Numbered from the stretch's first letter, positions 1 through 11,970 are shown. The stretch is 64,000 nt of DNA from Paralvinella palmiformis (GCA_025642065.1 JAODUP010000414.1:197501-261500); one strand, 5' to 3'. Notes: generated by a model from the sequence alone, not told the origin. A program made the numbers and translations.

Positions 1-800
1 GAGTAATGATGTACTCACGTACTCTGTCCAGATAACGTGATAAATATGGCGGCGCCTTTGGGGAGATGTCCGAGTTTGGTACACGGAGTAATATCGTACT
101 CATGAACTCAGAGTTTCGTACACGAAGCAGTATTGTACTCTTCTACTGAGAGATTGGTTCACGGAACAACAATTTAGTCGTGAACTCAGATTGGTACATG
201 AGGTAGTAACGTACTCACGTACTCAGATTGGTACATGGAACAGTACTATACTCGTGTAGTATTGGCAGTGTGGTAACCGTCGCTGCGCTGTGGTACTCAC
301 TGTTTAGGTGTATGGAGTAATACCATACCCTGTACCATACGCCTGGCCCATGAAGTACTCCAACCGTGTACTCTCCCATGGCAGTGTGATAAACACCCTT
401 GTACTATGATATTCTCACCATCTCGCTACGTGACTACTAGTGGTATGGAGACGAAGCGCCTGACGCACGATATCAAGGGACACGGGTTCGAACACCCTCC
501 CCATAGTGTAGACGTAATATCCTTTTCCGGGACAATTCCGGTATTGGGGTTCACAACATGGTGGGGTTAACTTGAAGTCGAGTGTTCAGTACTCCAAGTG
601 CATGACACCGTTCTATAGAATCCTGTGTACTCGATGGGAAGAAAACTCCGTGTACTCTATCAGAAGCGAGTATGGAAATTAGTAATTTATTCCCGTACTT
701 CATCCCAACGATGTAATCAACAGCACGGCAGTACTGTGGTACTCTTACTAACCTGCCCTGTACGTCTCTAGAGACGGAGTACGGACAGTTGGTTACCCGG
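1..800. repeat. Degenerate tandem repeat of GTACTC / GGTACA words
   Basis: Blocks of about 45-55 bp recur, each with a word like GATTGGTACATGGA, then AGTA, then CGTACTCATGTACTCAG. They are clearest from 1 to 370 and become more diverged up to about 800. No protein is recognisable. A tRNA-like element interrupts the array at 423-524. At 799-850 the words ACACTTGCTCACCA are duplicated 33 bp apart. Confidence 0.6.
423..524 (+). repeat. tRNA-like repeat, copy 1 of a perfect 102-bp inverted pair
   Basis: This 102-bp block is identical, in reverse complement, to 4623-4724. It holds a polymerase III A-box-like stretch (TAGTGGTATGGAG) and a B-box-like GGGTTCGAACACCC. The T-loop spacing is one base off for a real tRNA, so a tRNA-derived SINE head is more likely than a tRNA gene. 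Neither flank is shared with the other copy. Confidence 0.75.
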
Positions 801-850
801 ACACTTGCTCACCAAGCAAATGAAAAAGTGGACACTTGCTCACCAGTAAA

Positions 851-2004
851 TGTTTAATAAGAAAAAAGTGAAAATATTAAATGATTTTTAATTCAGAAAT
901 ATATTTCTATATATAATTATTGGGATGAATATTACCAATTATTAGGGAATTAAAGTTCTGAGATTATTTTATTTTATTTGATTAATATAATTATGTGCAT
1001 TTTTTCTCTCATTAAAAATTCACTGGTCATTCTAAGTCACCTGTACTTCTCCAGGCTGACCCCCTCGGTCATATGTCCCACGTGAACACTGCCGAATCTG
1101 GACAAACCAACTCGACCCATTCGACTCAACTCGACTCGACTCTAAGTACCCCGTACAGCAAAGCCTCCCTATCTTGGCGTTGCTAAACGTGACCAGAAAT
1201 CAGCCTTTAAGCGGGTCACTCGTAATAACGGGTTTTAAATTGAGGCGAGTTCAGGCGGTGTGTGTGTGAGTGACGCAAGAATGCGGCCCGATACTCAACC
1301 GGGATAGGTACGTGTGGGTGGGACTGTGTCTGTAGTCTGGTGTACTCACTACTCAATAACAGCTGTTTGTTGACGAGTGGGCGGACTTCATGTAAAAACA
1401 GATTGCTTTTTAGTGCGAAGAGAAGGCACGATTTCGAGAAGTCCCGAATCGCACTTTCCGGATTGTGCAGATGTTCGGGCGGGGAGGGGGGGATAGCAGC
1501 ACTGGAATTGATCTCCAACATATGGCATAATGGTTAACATGTGTGTGTGTTGTGTGTGTGTGTGTGTGGGTGTGTGTGTCATCGAGGTACTATATACCAA
1601 GAACGAAGACTCGTTCATTTACGAAACCTGCATGTATTATCGGCGCTTTCGATTCATCAGGCTATAGGTTCGGTGTGAAATTGCGAAAAAGCATCGATCA
1701 TTCTCCGATGTAAACTAGCAAGAATAGCTTCCTCGCAGAATCCCACTGAACGTGTCATCGAACCCGGAAGTACAAAACCTCGACCGTATATGAGGCCGAG
1801 ATAAATAAGAAGCCCCGCTTTATCTGGCCATATATCCGCCATAAAAATTATGTTATACGAAATAAACGTAACTGAACCGGAAATAACACAAACCGTGCAG
1901 TGTCTTACTTCGCGGTGACGTCTTCCGTTACCTACTAGCGTGATGGATGTTTCAGCGATTATTGCGTACCATTTGACCTCGCAAGAAGCTCGGCGCCGAG
2001 TTGT
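851..2004. other. Intergenic or intronic stretch, no gene seen
   Basis: AT-rich from about 850 to 1020, then mixed composition. The only structured item is a GT microsatellite at 1541-1579. Small open frames here show no family signature and no coding-exon pattern. Confidence 0.5.
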
Positions 2005-2345
2005 GATTCGCTGATCGGAACGAAATGATGTTGGTTCATGTTTATTCGCTGATTATGGCGCGTATTGGACTTTTTGCTGATTGGCTGGGCGGGGTTAAAA
2101 ATGAGGTCAGGTTATGTTAATCAGCTGACGGCGGCGGTTATTCAGAATTCGGTTGATTAGCCGCTCTAACCTAAACGAGGTCAATGTATATTAATTAGCT
2201 GATCGTGGCGCGCGTTCCACTTTTCGTTGATTGGCTGGCCCAAACAAAATCAAGTCAATGTATGTTAATGCCTGTACGCTGATTGGCCGGTCGGGACGAA
2301 ATGAGGCCAGTTTATATGTTAATCAGCCGACCTTGACAAAACGTT
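2005..2345. repeat. Degenerate tandem repeat with recurring GCTGATTGGC
   Basis: Five related blocks start near 2010, 2077, 2151, 2226 and 2278. Each has GCTGATTGGC or a variant, a middle like GACGAAATGAGGTCA, and an end like GTATGTTAATCAGCTGA. Spacing runs from about 50 to 75 bp. Several units carry ATTGG, the reverse complement of a CCAAT box. No reading frame is conserved. Confidence 0.6.
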
Positions 2346-3533
2346 TCCAGCACTGCGGAGATTGGTTTAATTTTCTCGCCACATCGTATCAATGATGGCG
2401 ACTTCCGGCCCGATTTATGAACCTCCGATGTGTATTTGAACTAATCGCTGAAGTTCGTTGTTTGTGCTGACGGCTGCAGCGACATTTCGGTTTGTCGTCT
2501 GCCCGATCCCAGAATGGCAATAACCGCGTTATGAATATTGGTTAATATGCTCCGATAGAATTAATAATAATTGCCCATTACTCACGCTGGTCGGCTGGAG
2601 AAATTAACAGGCTCAGATCCGTGTCCGGCATTCCGGATCACCGAGATTAGCAGGCTGTACCCCGGTGTCTACGCCACGAAAGCGCCGAAATTGATAGTTC
2701 TCGCCCAACTTCATAATACATGACCTTGGGAATTAACAGTCTTTGCCCAACGTTCGCGTTGCCGTCTTTGGCTGGTGGTCCATAATGATGGTCGTGACTG
2801 TGCAAAGTAAAGGGCCAGGATCTGGCAACCATGTTTTTGTTTCGACGTCAAATGTCAGCAAACGTCTATAAGATCCACGTCTTTAGACGTGCGTCTAAAG
2901 TATCCGGGTTGTTGGACTGGTAACGTCAACAGTCAACCCTAGTACTGAAATACCGACACAGTCCGACTGTCTGGCAGTACCAGTCAGTGCCCATCGTCCG
3001 CGCGTACGTCTGGGGACACTAATGTTGTCGGGCTGTACTTACAGTCGATGACCAACCGACGTCCATAGACAGGTCAGACTCGTCCTCGTTTTAGAGCTGC
3101 GCGGTTCTCCACAATCAGTGCCCAGCGTCCATGTATACGAGCCTCGGGCGATCTTGGTCTAACAGTCCTCGTCTAGAGTCCATATCACTGCTGATAGACG
3201 TCTAAAGTAACCGTTAAGTGTCCCCGGCTGAAGCTGTAGGCCCAAGACGGCCCGAGACGGCCCAGGACTCGAAACGAATTAGTCTAGTTGTTTGTGTTGG
3301 GTTCTCTGGGCGGGTTTCCCTCGGGAGTGATGTCACTCCGCGGGCTGTAGGGATGGGTAGGGAGGTCGGTGGGGGTGAGGCTGGGGTGGGGTGGGTGGAT
3401 TGTCCGGCGGCCAGTCTGACGGGCAGAAGCCCAGTACACCTCCGGTAAAGTAATCCCTGATAAATGCTGGATGAATATTTTCTCGTGACGAGTAAGGCGC
3501 CGAGTTATGAGCATCTGGGGACTGGGTATGGGG

Positions 3534-3535
<2 letters not shown>
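2346..3535. other. Unannotated stretch
   Basis: GC-moderate sequence with weak internal similarity: AGACGTCTAAAGTA-like words near 2885 and 3198, and CAGTGCCCA words near 2977 and 3116. A tract of G/T-rich sequence lies at 3358-3400. No gene is recognisable. Confidence 0.4.
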
Positions 3536-3581
<46 letters not shown>

Positions 3582-3806
3582 TGCACTGGCTTAAATTACA
3601 AAGATCCAAACATCCACAAAAACCTATACCTCCATAAATCTTTACATACATAAAGATATACGCTGATAGCAAGTTTGTGGGCTCATGGGTTAACACACAC
3701 ACACACACACAAGAGAATTAACATTGAAAGCTAGTTTGGATGCTGAGACGTATAACGTTTCACCAGCCCCCAAAACCATCTGTGTGTGTTTGTGTGTGTG
3801 CATTTC
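3536..3806. repeat. Microsatellite cluster
   Basis: A (CT)n tract runs directly into (GT)n at 3537-3580. Separate (CA)n at 3691-3711 and GT-rich repeats at 3781-3801 follow. Open frames on either strand here only translate the repeats. Confidence 0.85.
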
Positions 3807-4185
3807 AGTAAGTGGACAGCCGTACGTGCAATTATACATATAATCAGTGCTGGGGCCGGGCCGACCAACCGGTTGAACGTCCTTCTGATCTGGGGTCTTA
3901 CACCCTGAGAGCCGCATAACATGGTAAGAACTGCCGGTACATCAGCGTCGGCAGCAGTGGTCTGGGAGGTGACAGATGGCGGAATTAGCGCCTTCACCGC
4001 TGTTTACGGGGCTAACAAACACCGCTGTTGATGACCGGCGCTCGTCCGAGCTAGATCTCGCCTGCCAGTGGCTGTTAGCGCTTGATAAGGACATCTGGCC
4101 GTCGCTGCCAAGATGTTTTGGTCAGCGAATTCGTTTTCGACGAAGGTACTCCCGTATAATATTTCTTTTTAATGGCGGCTACCAC

Positions 4186-4220
4186 ACACGCACGCACGCA
4201 CACGCACACACACACACACC
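4186..4220. repeat. Interrupted CA microsatellite
   Basis: Alternating CACG and CA units. No gene context. Confidence 0.8.
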
Positions 4221-4466
4221 GTTTGTTGTCGTCGAGGGTTTGGAGAAGACTCGAACGGTGCATTCCAAAACTGTATACACAAGCTCTCTAACGGGATGGG
4301 CGTGATCTTTGCGGTACGCATAGAAGTCAAGCTTTGGCGTAATATCTTGTGGGCAGTGGCTTGTTGTACGCCGAGTTTACGAGGAAATGGGAAGAACGGC
4401 AATATATGAGATAGACGGGAAGGTATTGCTTGGAATACTTCAGGTAGCTCAGAATATGGCATGATG

Positions 4467-4517
4467 ACTACTACTACTACTACTACTACTAGTAGTAGTA
4501 GTAGTAGTAGTAGTAGT
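4467..4517. repeat. Trinucleotide palindrome (ACT)8(AGT)9
   Basis: Eight ACT units switch at 4490/4491 to nine AGT units. Positions 4467-4514 therefore form a perfect 48-bp palindrome able to fold into a loop-less hairpin or cruciform. An ATA/AAT tract follows. Confidence 0.9.
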
Positions 4518-4622
4518 TGTACTATTAATAATAATAATATTACTGTTATTACTACCAACACTTGAAATATTACTATTACTAAACATTATAGTTTGTTATG
4601 AAAGTTAATTATTGTGTACCAT

Positions 4623-4724
4623 AAGGATATTACGTCTACACTATGGGGAGGGTGTTCGAACCCGTGTCCCTTGATATCGTGCGTCAGGCGCTTCGTCTCC
4701 ATACCACTAGTAGTCACGTAGCGA
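4623..4724 (-). repeat. tRNA-like repeat, copy 2 of a perfect 102-bp inverted pair
   Basis: The reverse complement is identical to 423-524 over all 102 bases. On the + strand it is followed immediately by an ATC-rich tract (4728-4790), while the first copy sits in GTACTC repeats, so the flanks are unrelated. Confidence 0.75.
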
Positions 4725-4912
4725 TCATCATCATTGCTATCATCATCATCATCATCATTATTTATCATCATCATCATCATCATCATCATTATGGCAACAT
4801 CATATTCATCAACATCATATTGATGTTGATAATGATGATATTAACATTTACAATAACTGGGCGAGCGAGAAAGTGTGTGTGTGTGTGCGTGTGTGTGTGT
4901 AGGGGGGGGGGG
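4725..4912. repeat. (ATC)n tract, then GT tract and poly-G
   Basis: ATC repeats with interruptions run from 4728 to 4790, ATC/GAT-rich sequence continues to about 4840, (GT)n lies at 4874-4899, and a run of ten G at 4903-4912. Confidence 0.85.
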
Positions 4913-5276
4913 TTAAATCTTACAACATGTCTAATCATTTAAGCAAAACAAAACAAAACAGAGCATGAACGCAAACGTCAACCTGTCAGCTCCAAATCGC
5001 CCCTCCATCGTCAGAGACGTCGACTATCTCATCATCTCCGAGCCAGTGCCCGATATACGCCTCCTCCCCTCTCAAATAACAATAATTGTTCGGTCGGTGT
5101 TACGGCCTCGGCCCGCGGAGTGCTAGCGTCTCGGAGTTGTAGACGACTGCTGTTTTTCTGGCATCACGCCGACCTTGCTCTCTAGTATTACAGAGGACTC
5201 GTCCGGTCCCCGCTCGCCCGTCCTCCCTCCCGTTGTATGGTGGCGGCTTACGGCGGGTTTCTTCCTCAGATCGAGT

Positions 5277-5330
5277 GTCTCCCCCTTTCGGAGAGAGTGC
5301 AGCGTCTCCCTCTTTCGGAGAGAGTATAGC
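5277..5330. repeat. Two tandem 27-bp units
   Basis: Two adjacent 27-bp units begin GTCTCCC and contain CTTTCGGAGAGAGT. They differ at about three positions. No coding role is apparent. Confidence 0.8.
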
Positions 5331-5439
5331 GCGCCCTTCGGTCACGCAACTCCTGTTTGAGCTGCGGCCTTCCCGGCGAGGGATAACACGAGGAAAATAG
5401 GGTTATCCCCTTGTTATGGGAAATCTCCCGCGTTTGTTT

Positions 5440-5469
5440 GTGGTCTCTCTCTCTCTCGCTCTCTCTGTG

Positions 5470-5500
<31 letters not shown>

Positions 5501-5625
5501 TCATCCTCAGTGATAGGAGTTGTGGATACCCCCCCCCCCCCAACCAACTGTCACACGAGACCTTTACGTATGGTAATTTCGTGTGAATTTCTCTCTCTAC
5601 AACCACAGATCAAACTATTACACAT

Positions 5626-5661
<36 letters not shown>

Positions 5662-5677
5662 GGGAGAGGGACACACA

Positions 5678-5709
<32 letters not shown>

Positions 5710-5712
5710 CTC
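5440..5712. repeat. Compound CT/GT and CA/GA microsatellites
   Basis: (CT)n then (GT)n at 5442-5500, poly-C at 5530-5541, then (CA)n(GA)n(CA)n(GA)n alternating at 5625-5710. Confidence 0.9.
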
Positions 5713-5750
5713 TCTCTGAGACGATCCGAATTTTACAGGCCATGTGCCAA

Positions 5751-5848
5751 CCCACAGTTTATCCCAACCCACAGTTTATCCCAACTTACAATTTATCCCA
5801 ACCCACAATTTATCCCAAACCACAGTTTATCCCAACTTACAATTTATC
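5751..5848. repeat. 17-bp minisatellite, about 6 copies
   Basis: The unit is CCCACAGTTTATCCCAA, with variants TTACAATTTATCCCAA. The array is contiguous and lightly diverged. Read as protein it gives a repetitive peptide, which is an artefact of the repeat. Confidence 0.9.
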
Positions 5849-6090
5849 GTAGCGTATAGTACGTATCGTCAATCTAACATTCCTCCCCCAACCCTTCCCC
5901 CATTTAATTATAAGTTGTTCTACAGTATTTGCCAATATTCCAATAAATCGATTATTTGTACTCTAAGAACTCTTACTAAAGATTATATATCTCAGCAACC
6001 TTCTACCCTTTGACCTCTGTCTATAAAATCCTGCATATTAACAACTGGGTGAGGAAGATCGTTTTCTAACTTCTGGGTTTCATTTCTTCC

Positions 6091-6165
6091 CCTGATGAAT
6101 CATCCAAACGTTGTAATACGTCAGTGTCTTTTTCATGCGCTGATAAAAACCCGTGACTTTCCGAC
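6091..6165 (-). repeat. Dispersed repeat fragment (CCCTGATGAATC family)
   Basis: CCCCTGATGAATCATCCAAACG-type sequence followed by ACGTCAGTG and CGCTGATAAA. A related fragment sits at 11158-11215. The same CCCTGATGAATC word marks copies at 37274-37405 and 22660-22790 in the other orientation. Confidence 0.55.
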
Positions 6166-6282
6166 TCGACACACACGGTTCGCCACATACCAACACGTCC
6201 CAGAGCCAGTTCGTGGCCCTATCTCATTTCGCCTACCCAATATCGTGGCCGGATTTCGACGAGCTGTCGGGTATCTAAACAC

Positions 6283-6358
6283 ACACGTACACATACACAC
6301 GTACACACACGTACACAGATCCAGTGAGTACCGGAGCCTGTGTGTGTGTGTGTGTGTG
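6283..6358. repeat. CA/GTACAC and GT tracts
   Basis: ACACGTAC-type repeats at about 6281-6318 and (GT)n at 6340-6358. Confidence 0.8.
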
Positions 6359-6460
6359 TCGGCAATAGCTAAGTGTCACCCCGAAAACCGATTATAGGAG
6401 ATGGTCGTTGACCGTAGATGAACGAGGACAAGCTGTGATAGATTACACGGCCTGTGGCCA

Positions 6461-6514
6461 CCACACACACATACACATACACACAGAGAGAGAGAGAGAG
6501 AGACACACACACAC

Positions 6515-6545
<31 letters not shown>

Positions 6546-6554
6546 CACACACAT

Positions 6555-6585
<31 letters not shown>

Positions 6586-6612
6586 CACACACACATATAC
6601 ACACGAAAAGAC
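6461..6612. repeat. Higher-order CA/GA array
   Basis: (CA)n and (GA)n tracts alternate three times. Each cycle of about 50 bp is joined by a CATAC or CATATAC linker, so the array is a repeat of a repeat rather than random dinucleotide mixing. Confidence 0.85.
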
Positions 6613-6726
6613 AAACACACACGGAGATGACTAGCTGACTATATCTACGGTAGTTGCTCGAAATTGAACGAACACAAACCCGACAAAATGTAGATTATAA
6701 ATATGGCGGAATATCTGAGGAAAGCC

Positions 6727-6928
6727 TTTCTCTCTCTCTCTCTGCGTGCGTGCGTGCTTGTTTCTGTGTGTGTGTGTGTGTGTGAGAGAAGAGAGAGAGA
6801 GAGGGAGAGTGTGTGTGTGTGTGTGTTAAAGCGAATGACAAATCATCAATACAATCTCTGGAAGATTGATCAGAGCACAACCCAATATAGAAAAGCGACA
6901 TTTGATGCCTAATGTTGTCACATCTCAC

Positions 6929-6961
<33 letters not shown>
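6727..6961. repeat. CT, GT, GA and TA microsatellites
   Basis: (CT)n at 6728-6743, GTGC units, (GT)n at 6764-6783, (GA)n at 6783-6808, (GT)n at 6810-6826, and (TA)n at 6931-6961. Confidence 0.9.
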
Positions 6962-6966
<5 letters not shown>

Positions 6967-7225
6967 CGACCGAAAGAGTAAGACTCTAGTTCCGGTTGTT
7001 TAAGCCGTCTTTCGCATGTAATAATATTTATTAAATAATTAATTTATTATTCATTTGTGTATTCGTCCTTCTGACCTTCTCTCAGTCATCGTCGTGCGCG
7101 AGTCCAACTTTATGAATTCGGGTTACTGTTGGGATGACGAATTAGCTTCTCCCGACAGAGAGATCGGAGACGGGTTTTGGGGCAATCGTTCGTCGACTTG
7201 ACTACTCGAGAAGTACTTGGCCGTA

Positions 7226-7610
7226 ACTCCGAGCAGTCAGTCGGTCGGTCGGTCGGTCGGTTGACGTTTGCTGTTACGGATAGGAATCCCGGGGGAGAAG
7301 ACGGTCCGGACTCCGGTGTATTTGTCACTCGGAGAATGTCAACACGTTTCGAGTGCGCCTCTCTACCGTCCGTGTAGGTGTCGCCACCGTAGCTAGCGAA
7401 ACGGCAAGAGATGTGTTTATTTCTCACACTTTGGCACCGTGTCTTCTTCACACGCCCGTCTTCGTGTCTGTGTTTTGCTTCTGTCTGTCCGTACGACTGC
7501 CTGTCTGTCTGTCTGTCTGTCTGTCTGTCCGTTCGTCTTGCTGGCTGGCTAGCTGCCTGGCTGGTTTCATTAGGGAATCCGTATACCTCTCTCTCTCTCT
7601 CTCTCTCTCT

Positions 7611-7645
<35 letters not shown>
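7226..7645. repeat. CGGT, CTGT and CT-TA microsatellites
   Basis: (GGTC)n at about 7236-7260, (CTGT)n at about 7501-7530, then (CT)n at 7587-7611 running into (TA)n at 7612-7644. The rest of this interval is unrecognised non-coding sequence. Confidence 0.85.
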
Positions 7646-7647
<2 letters not shown>

Positions 7648-8008
7648 GTTTGCTTGTTTCCCATTATTTGACATCGTGTTGAAGGTCAGACAATGCTGTT
7701 GTAAGCACGTCAATACAATCACTTATTGGCCAAATTTCTTTCTCTTGGTCCGCCAATTTTCCTCCAATCACCCAACCATCAGCGACTCAACAGCACCCAC
7801 TCGTCTGCCACCCAGTGCCAGCAGCACCCACACCCAACATCATCGATCGGCTGTTGACTAATGTTCCATCTCTCCCGAAAAGCCGTCACTTGGTGGATAA
7901 AAGCGCCCTCCGTGACAGTGACTGATGTCACAGTGTTATTGTCCTGACGCTTACCTTATTCCCTCAATGTCTCTTCCTCTAGTCGTCGTCGGTTCGTGGT
8001 CAGAAACA

Positions 8009-8198
8009 GGTCTCTCTCTCTCTCTCTCGCCCCCCCCCCCCTCTCCACACACACATACACACACACACTGACGCACACACACACACACACACACATACCA
8101 GCACATTGGCTTTGTACCAGTCTATTCGTATACAAAACTGTTGCTCATCATCTCACTGAATGACAAATTGCCCAGACTTGTTAACTACCCATTGTTTT

Positions 8199-8270
<72 letters not shown>

Positions 8271-8387
8271 GAATTGGGCAGAAAGGAGAGGGAAGAGGAA
8301 GAATCTTATAAATGCATAGGTTAAGGAAAAACAGATTTACATATTTATATTAAACTTTCTATTATAAATATGTTATATAACCCCCCC

Positions 8388-8446
<59 letters not shown>

Positions 8447-8451
8447 TATAT
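8009..8451. repeat. Cluster of CT, C, CA, TA-GA and CT-TA tracts
   Basis: (CT)n at 8011-8028, poly-C, and (CA)n at 8046-8096. (AT)n then (AG)n lie at 8203-8269. (CT)n then (TA)n lie at 8388-8452, which is the reverse complement order of the previous compound tract. Confidence 0.9.
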
Positions 8452-8871
8452 TGGTTTTATTCCTCTCTGTGTGTGCGTCTCTCTCTTTGAACCTACATAC
8501 AGGATTGTCATCCGTGGCACGTGACCACTCCTAGATGTCGTGTTGGCTGCTTCCAATACACTTCCGATTTGTTTTTTTCTTCCTCGTGATGGCAAACCAC
8601 GTGATCAGCAAACACACCACCAGACCGCTACCCCCCCTCTCCCGCCCCCCGCTGCCGGTTCGTAATGAAGTAGCGGCGAATAATTAAATCTCCGTCCGCC
8701 CACAGAATTCTCGATGTCGAACACTCGCTCCGGTTATTTCGAAGTGCTTGGCTATTGAAGTGCGAGCAACCGATTGAATTTCAGCTCTAACATATTCCGA
8801 TCCGTGATCTGTGAGAATTTGATCGAAGTGTTCACCGATGTAACAGCTGTTAGGAAAATATCTATCCGAGA

Positions 8872-9211
8872 TAGACGGATAGATAGATAGACAGTCGGGT
8901 AGATAGATAGGCGGATAGATAGATAGGCGAATAGATAGAGACACTTGTTGTGGGGCACGTTTTTGCCGGAGTCATACAGAGATGGGCTGTTGCCGGGGAA
9001 GGGATTAGATTTGTTGTCATTGGCAACGATTGCTCCTCGCGTCGATGGATGTAGTCTGTACTTCCGGTTGCATAATATCGCTCGGCGGTATGGTTTATCT
9101 CTCGTTAGGTGTCGCTCGTTCGCTTTCTGCCTTTCTGTGCCTATCTATCTGTATGTCTGTCTGTCTGTCTTTGTCTGTCTGTTTTTCTGTCTGTCTGTCT
9201 GTCTGTCTGTC

Positions 9212-9251
<40 letters not shown>
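8872..9251. repeat. GATA and CTGT tetranucleotide arrays
   Basis: GATA/GACA/GGATA units at about 8868-8940 and (CTGT)n with TTTGT interruptions at about 9145-9250. The middle segment shows no gene. Confidence 0.85.
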
Positions 9252-9871
9252 CTTCGTTGATTGTCAATAATTTTGAATATTAATAAACACGTTTCACTTA
9301 ATGACGTAACATACTATCATTGGCGTCATCTGTCGTCATCGCTGTCGTCGTCGTCTTTGACGTCAACTCTCCCACGCGATACCGACCAGAACGACCTGCC
9401 ATCTGGTGGCGAATCCTTCTTAATCCTGTGCGGGATCTCGCCACACGTAACTCGTCCCCGGATCAGTCCACGAAGAACAGCGGGGGGAGGGTGGATGGGT
9501 GGTCGGGCGGATGTCACCGTGCAGAGCTCCCGATGCCGATGTTGCGGTTAAAAACTGTTAAAGGTGGCTTCCCGGAGATGACCTGAGATCCGCCATCTTG
9601 TCTCCTCGACGGCTGCCGACTTCGTCTCGGAAAGATATGATAAGGCGTCGGTAGAAGAGCGCCATCTTTCGGCGTGTTTCTCGCTAATGGATTTAGCTGT
9701 TCGCTTTCTGGTTGAAACAAGCTTTAGATCTTAAAGACTCGAGCACAAGCTGCGCGTTTATCAAAACCAGAAACAGTTAGATATCCGGGGAGGGGGGCTT
9801 CGTTTTGGCATGAAACAGAGGCAGGGGGAGTAATATGTAGTACTCTGGGCGACTTGTACAAGATAGATAGA

Positions 9872-9914
<43 letters not shown>

Positions 9915-11040
9915 TGTGTGTGTGTGTGTGATAGAAACGGGGGATATATCTTTACACCCAACCACCTATATATATATATATATATATATATGGCGGATGA
10001 CCTCCACAAGGTCGTCTGTTTCTCTGCCGCAGAATTCATTGGCCACACATCGGTTGCGGCATTAAATTGGATTCTACTTCGATGGCTAACAATAATATGC
10101 TTTAGGATTTTCCTCCGCGAAGATTTCATTTACCAACCGACGCCACTCCGTGTAAGCCGCTTGACCCGGGCTGGCGCTTTTCTGGGCCAGGTCACGACCT
10201 GGCTGGCGCCCGAATTGTGTATTCTCGGACTAGAGCAAAGGTCGGTTACGAATTGAACGTCGGTCGACCAATGATTGGGCGCCGCCTAGTTGGGTAGTTC
10301 AAGGCGGCTGACTTCGGCCAATGAGCGCGCGCGTAACTGGGTCAGTTCGATTTGGCAATTTTAAGATTCGTTTAGGGTCAGACGATGTGCATTTTTCGTA
10401 CGATTTGTTCGTCTGTTTGTTCGAAGGGAGTGAATTGCCAACTTTGGGCCATATTGGTTATTTTATTCGTGTGCGCGCGCGCGCGCGCCACACACACACA
10501 CACCACACACACACACTACTACCATATGGACATGCGATCTGCGTTCTTCGGGGGTTCCATTCGCTTCCTTCCGATTCTTGTATCCATGCTGTCTGGCTGA
10601 ACGAGAGCTGGGAATACATTTCTTTGACACCAGACAGCCAACAAAATATCTGGTCTTCCGAAATAAACGTCAGAACGAGGCACTTTATAGAACTTCGGCC
10701 TCGTTCTATCGGCCATTTTTTCTTCTTTTCTTTCTTGGGCCAGAATTATGGAATCGCTTTGAAGAGTATATCAAGGCTAGTGTTGATGATGATGAAGGTG
10801 GAAGCTGGGAGCAGCTAACATCGGGAAGAGTTCGGACGGCCCGAGGGAATACGGGGTTGAGAGTTGGTCGATGAGGAAGCTGAGGAAGGAGGGGTTTGAG
10901 GTTTGATAGATTTGGGTTTTGTGGTTCATGTTGCTGTATCCTCGTGTATCTGATATGTGGCTGGGCCAGTCTGGCCAATTAAATAGCTTGTTGGTGAGTT
11001 AATTAGCAACGGAAATTGGTGGGACGGAGGATTTTGTGTA
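9252..11040. other. No gene seen; short microsatellites
   Basis: Contains (AT)n then (GT)n at 9876-9930, (TA)n at 9966-9991, and (GC)n then (CA)n at 10473-10514. Longer open frames near 10321-10874 have no family signature and sit in a region with many stop codons in the other frames. Confidence 0.45.
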
Positions 11041-11043
11041 CAC

Positions 11044-11045
<2 letters not shown>

Positions 11046-11100
<55 letters not shown>
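11046..11100. repeat. Compound (AT)n(AG)n
   Basis: (AT)n at 11047-11077 runs directly into (AG)n at 11078-11099. Confidence 0.9.
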
Positions 11101-11157
11101 TCCATAAAGATAAAAAATACTGGTGTGAGATTACATCATTTAGCGGGAAACTAGGTT

Positions 11158-11367
11158 GTCCCCTAATGAATCGTCCAAACGTAATAATTCTCTTTCACCC
11201 GCTGATAAACAGATACGCGCCCTCACAGACAGGCACCGTGAAATATAACCACAAAGATGTAAGTATGAGAAGTCCCCTGGTGAATCGCGATTCGTGTTCT
11301 TATGTGCCATTGCCTGATCTCAAATTGGACACACACACACACACAGACACACACACACACACACACA
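11158..11367. repeat. CCCTGATGAATC-family fragment and CA tract
   Basis: CCCCTAATGAATCGTCCAAACG-type sequence at 11159-11180 matches 6093-6114, with CGCTGATAAA downstream in both. (CA)n with one GA interruption lies at 11330-11367. Confidence 0.55.
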
Positions 11368-11970
11368 ATCACCACTATCAATTCATGAACCATCTGACAA
11401 CCATCAGATAAACACCTACCCAGCCGTGACGTCACTATACACCCAGTCAACCGTATCAATAGGTACGAACGTAAAATGATCAAATATGATATTATATTTC
11501 TAATTTATATTTATAATTTCCGAATCAATCGAGACATTGATTCGGTCCCCTTCTATGCATGATCCGTAGATCCAGAAGGGCCCAGATCCACACTAATATT
11601 TGCGCCATGTGTCATTCTCATGCCGTCAGCACGGATCGACGGAAGCTGTGCGCACGCACCGTCCAGATATCTCTACTGGATCATTAGGATTTGGTCTGCG
11701 GCGTGTAAAACGTATCGCCAGTCCACTTCCGGTGATAGCGCCAAGACCGCCTGTGCGGCGCGCTCTGATTGGTTGATCGTCTCCTCGCCGGAAGTCAATA
11801 AATCTGACTAGAGGTCACGTGACCCAGCGCAGTTATCGACGATGGTCGTTACAAAGTCTGTCCCAATGTGTGTGGGATACGGATATCGGGATAACTGTCA
11901 TCTCTGGATCGTTCTGAATTAATGGAAGGATTACTTGTGCGAATAGGAAACCGATAGAGGCGTCCCCCCT

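Noticed and set aside
7110..7664. 184-codon open frame on the - strand
   Set aside because: Built across TA, GA and CAGA tracts; the non-repeat part has no recognisable domain.
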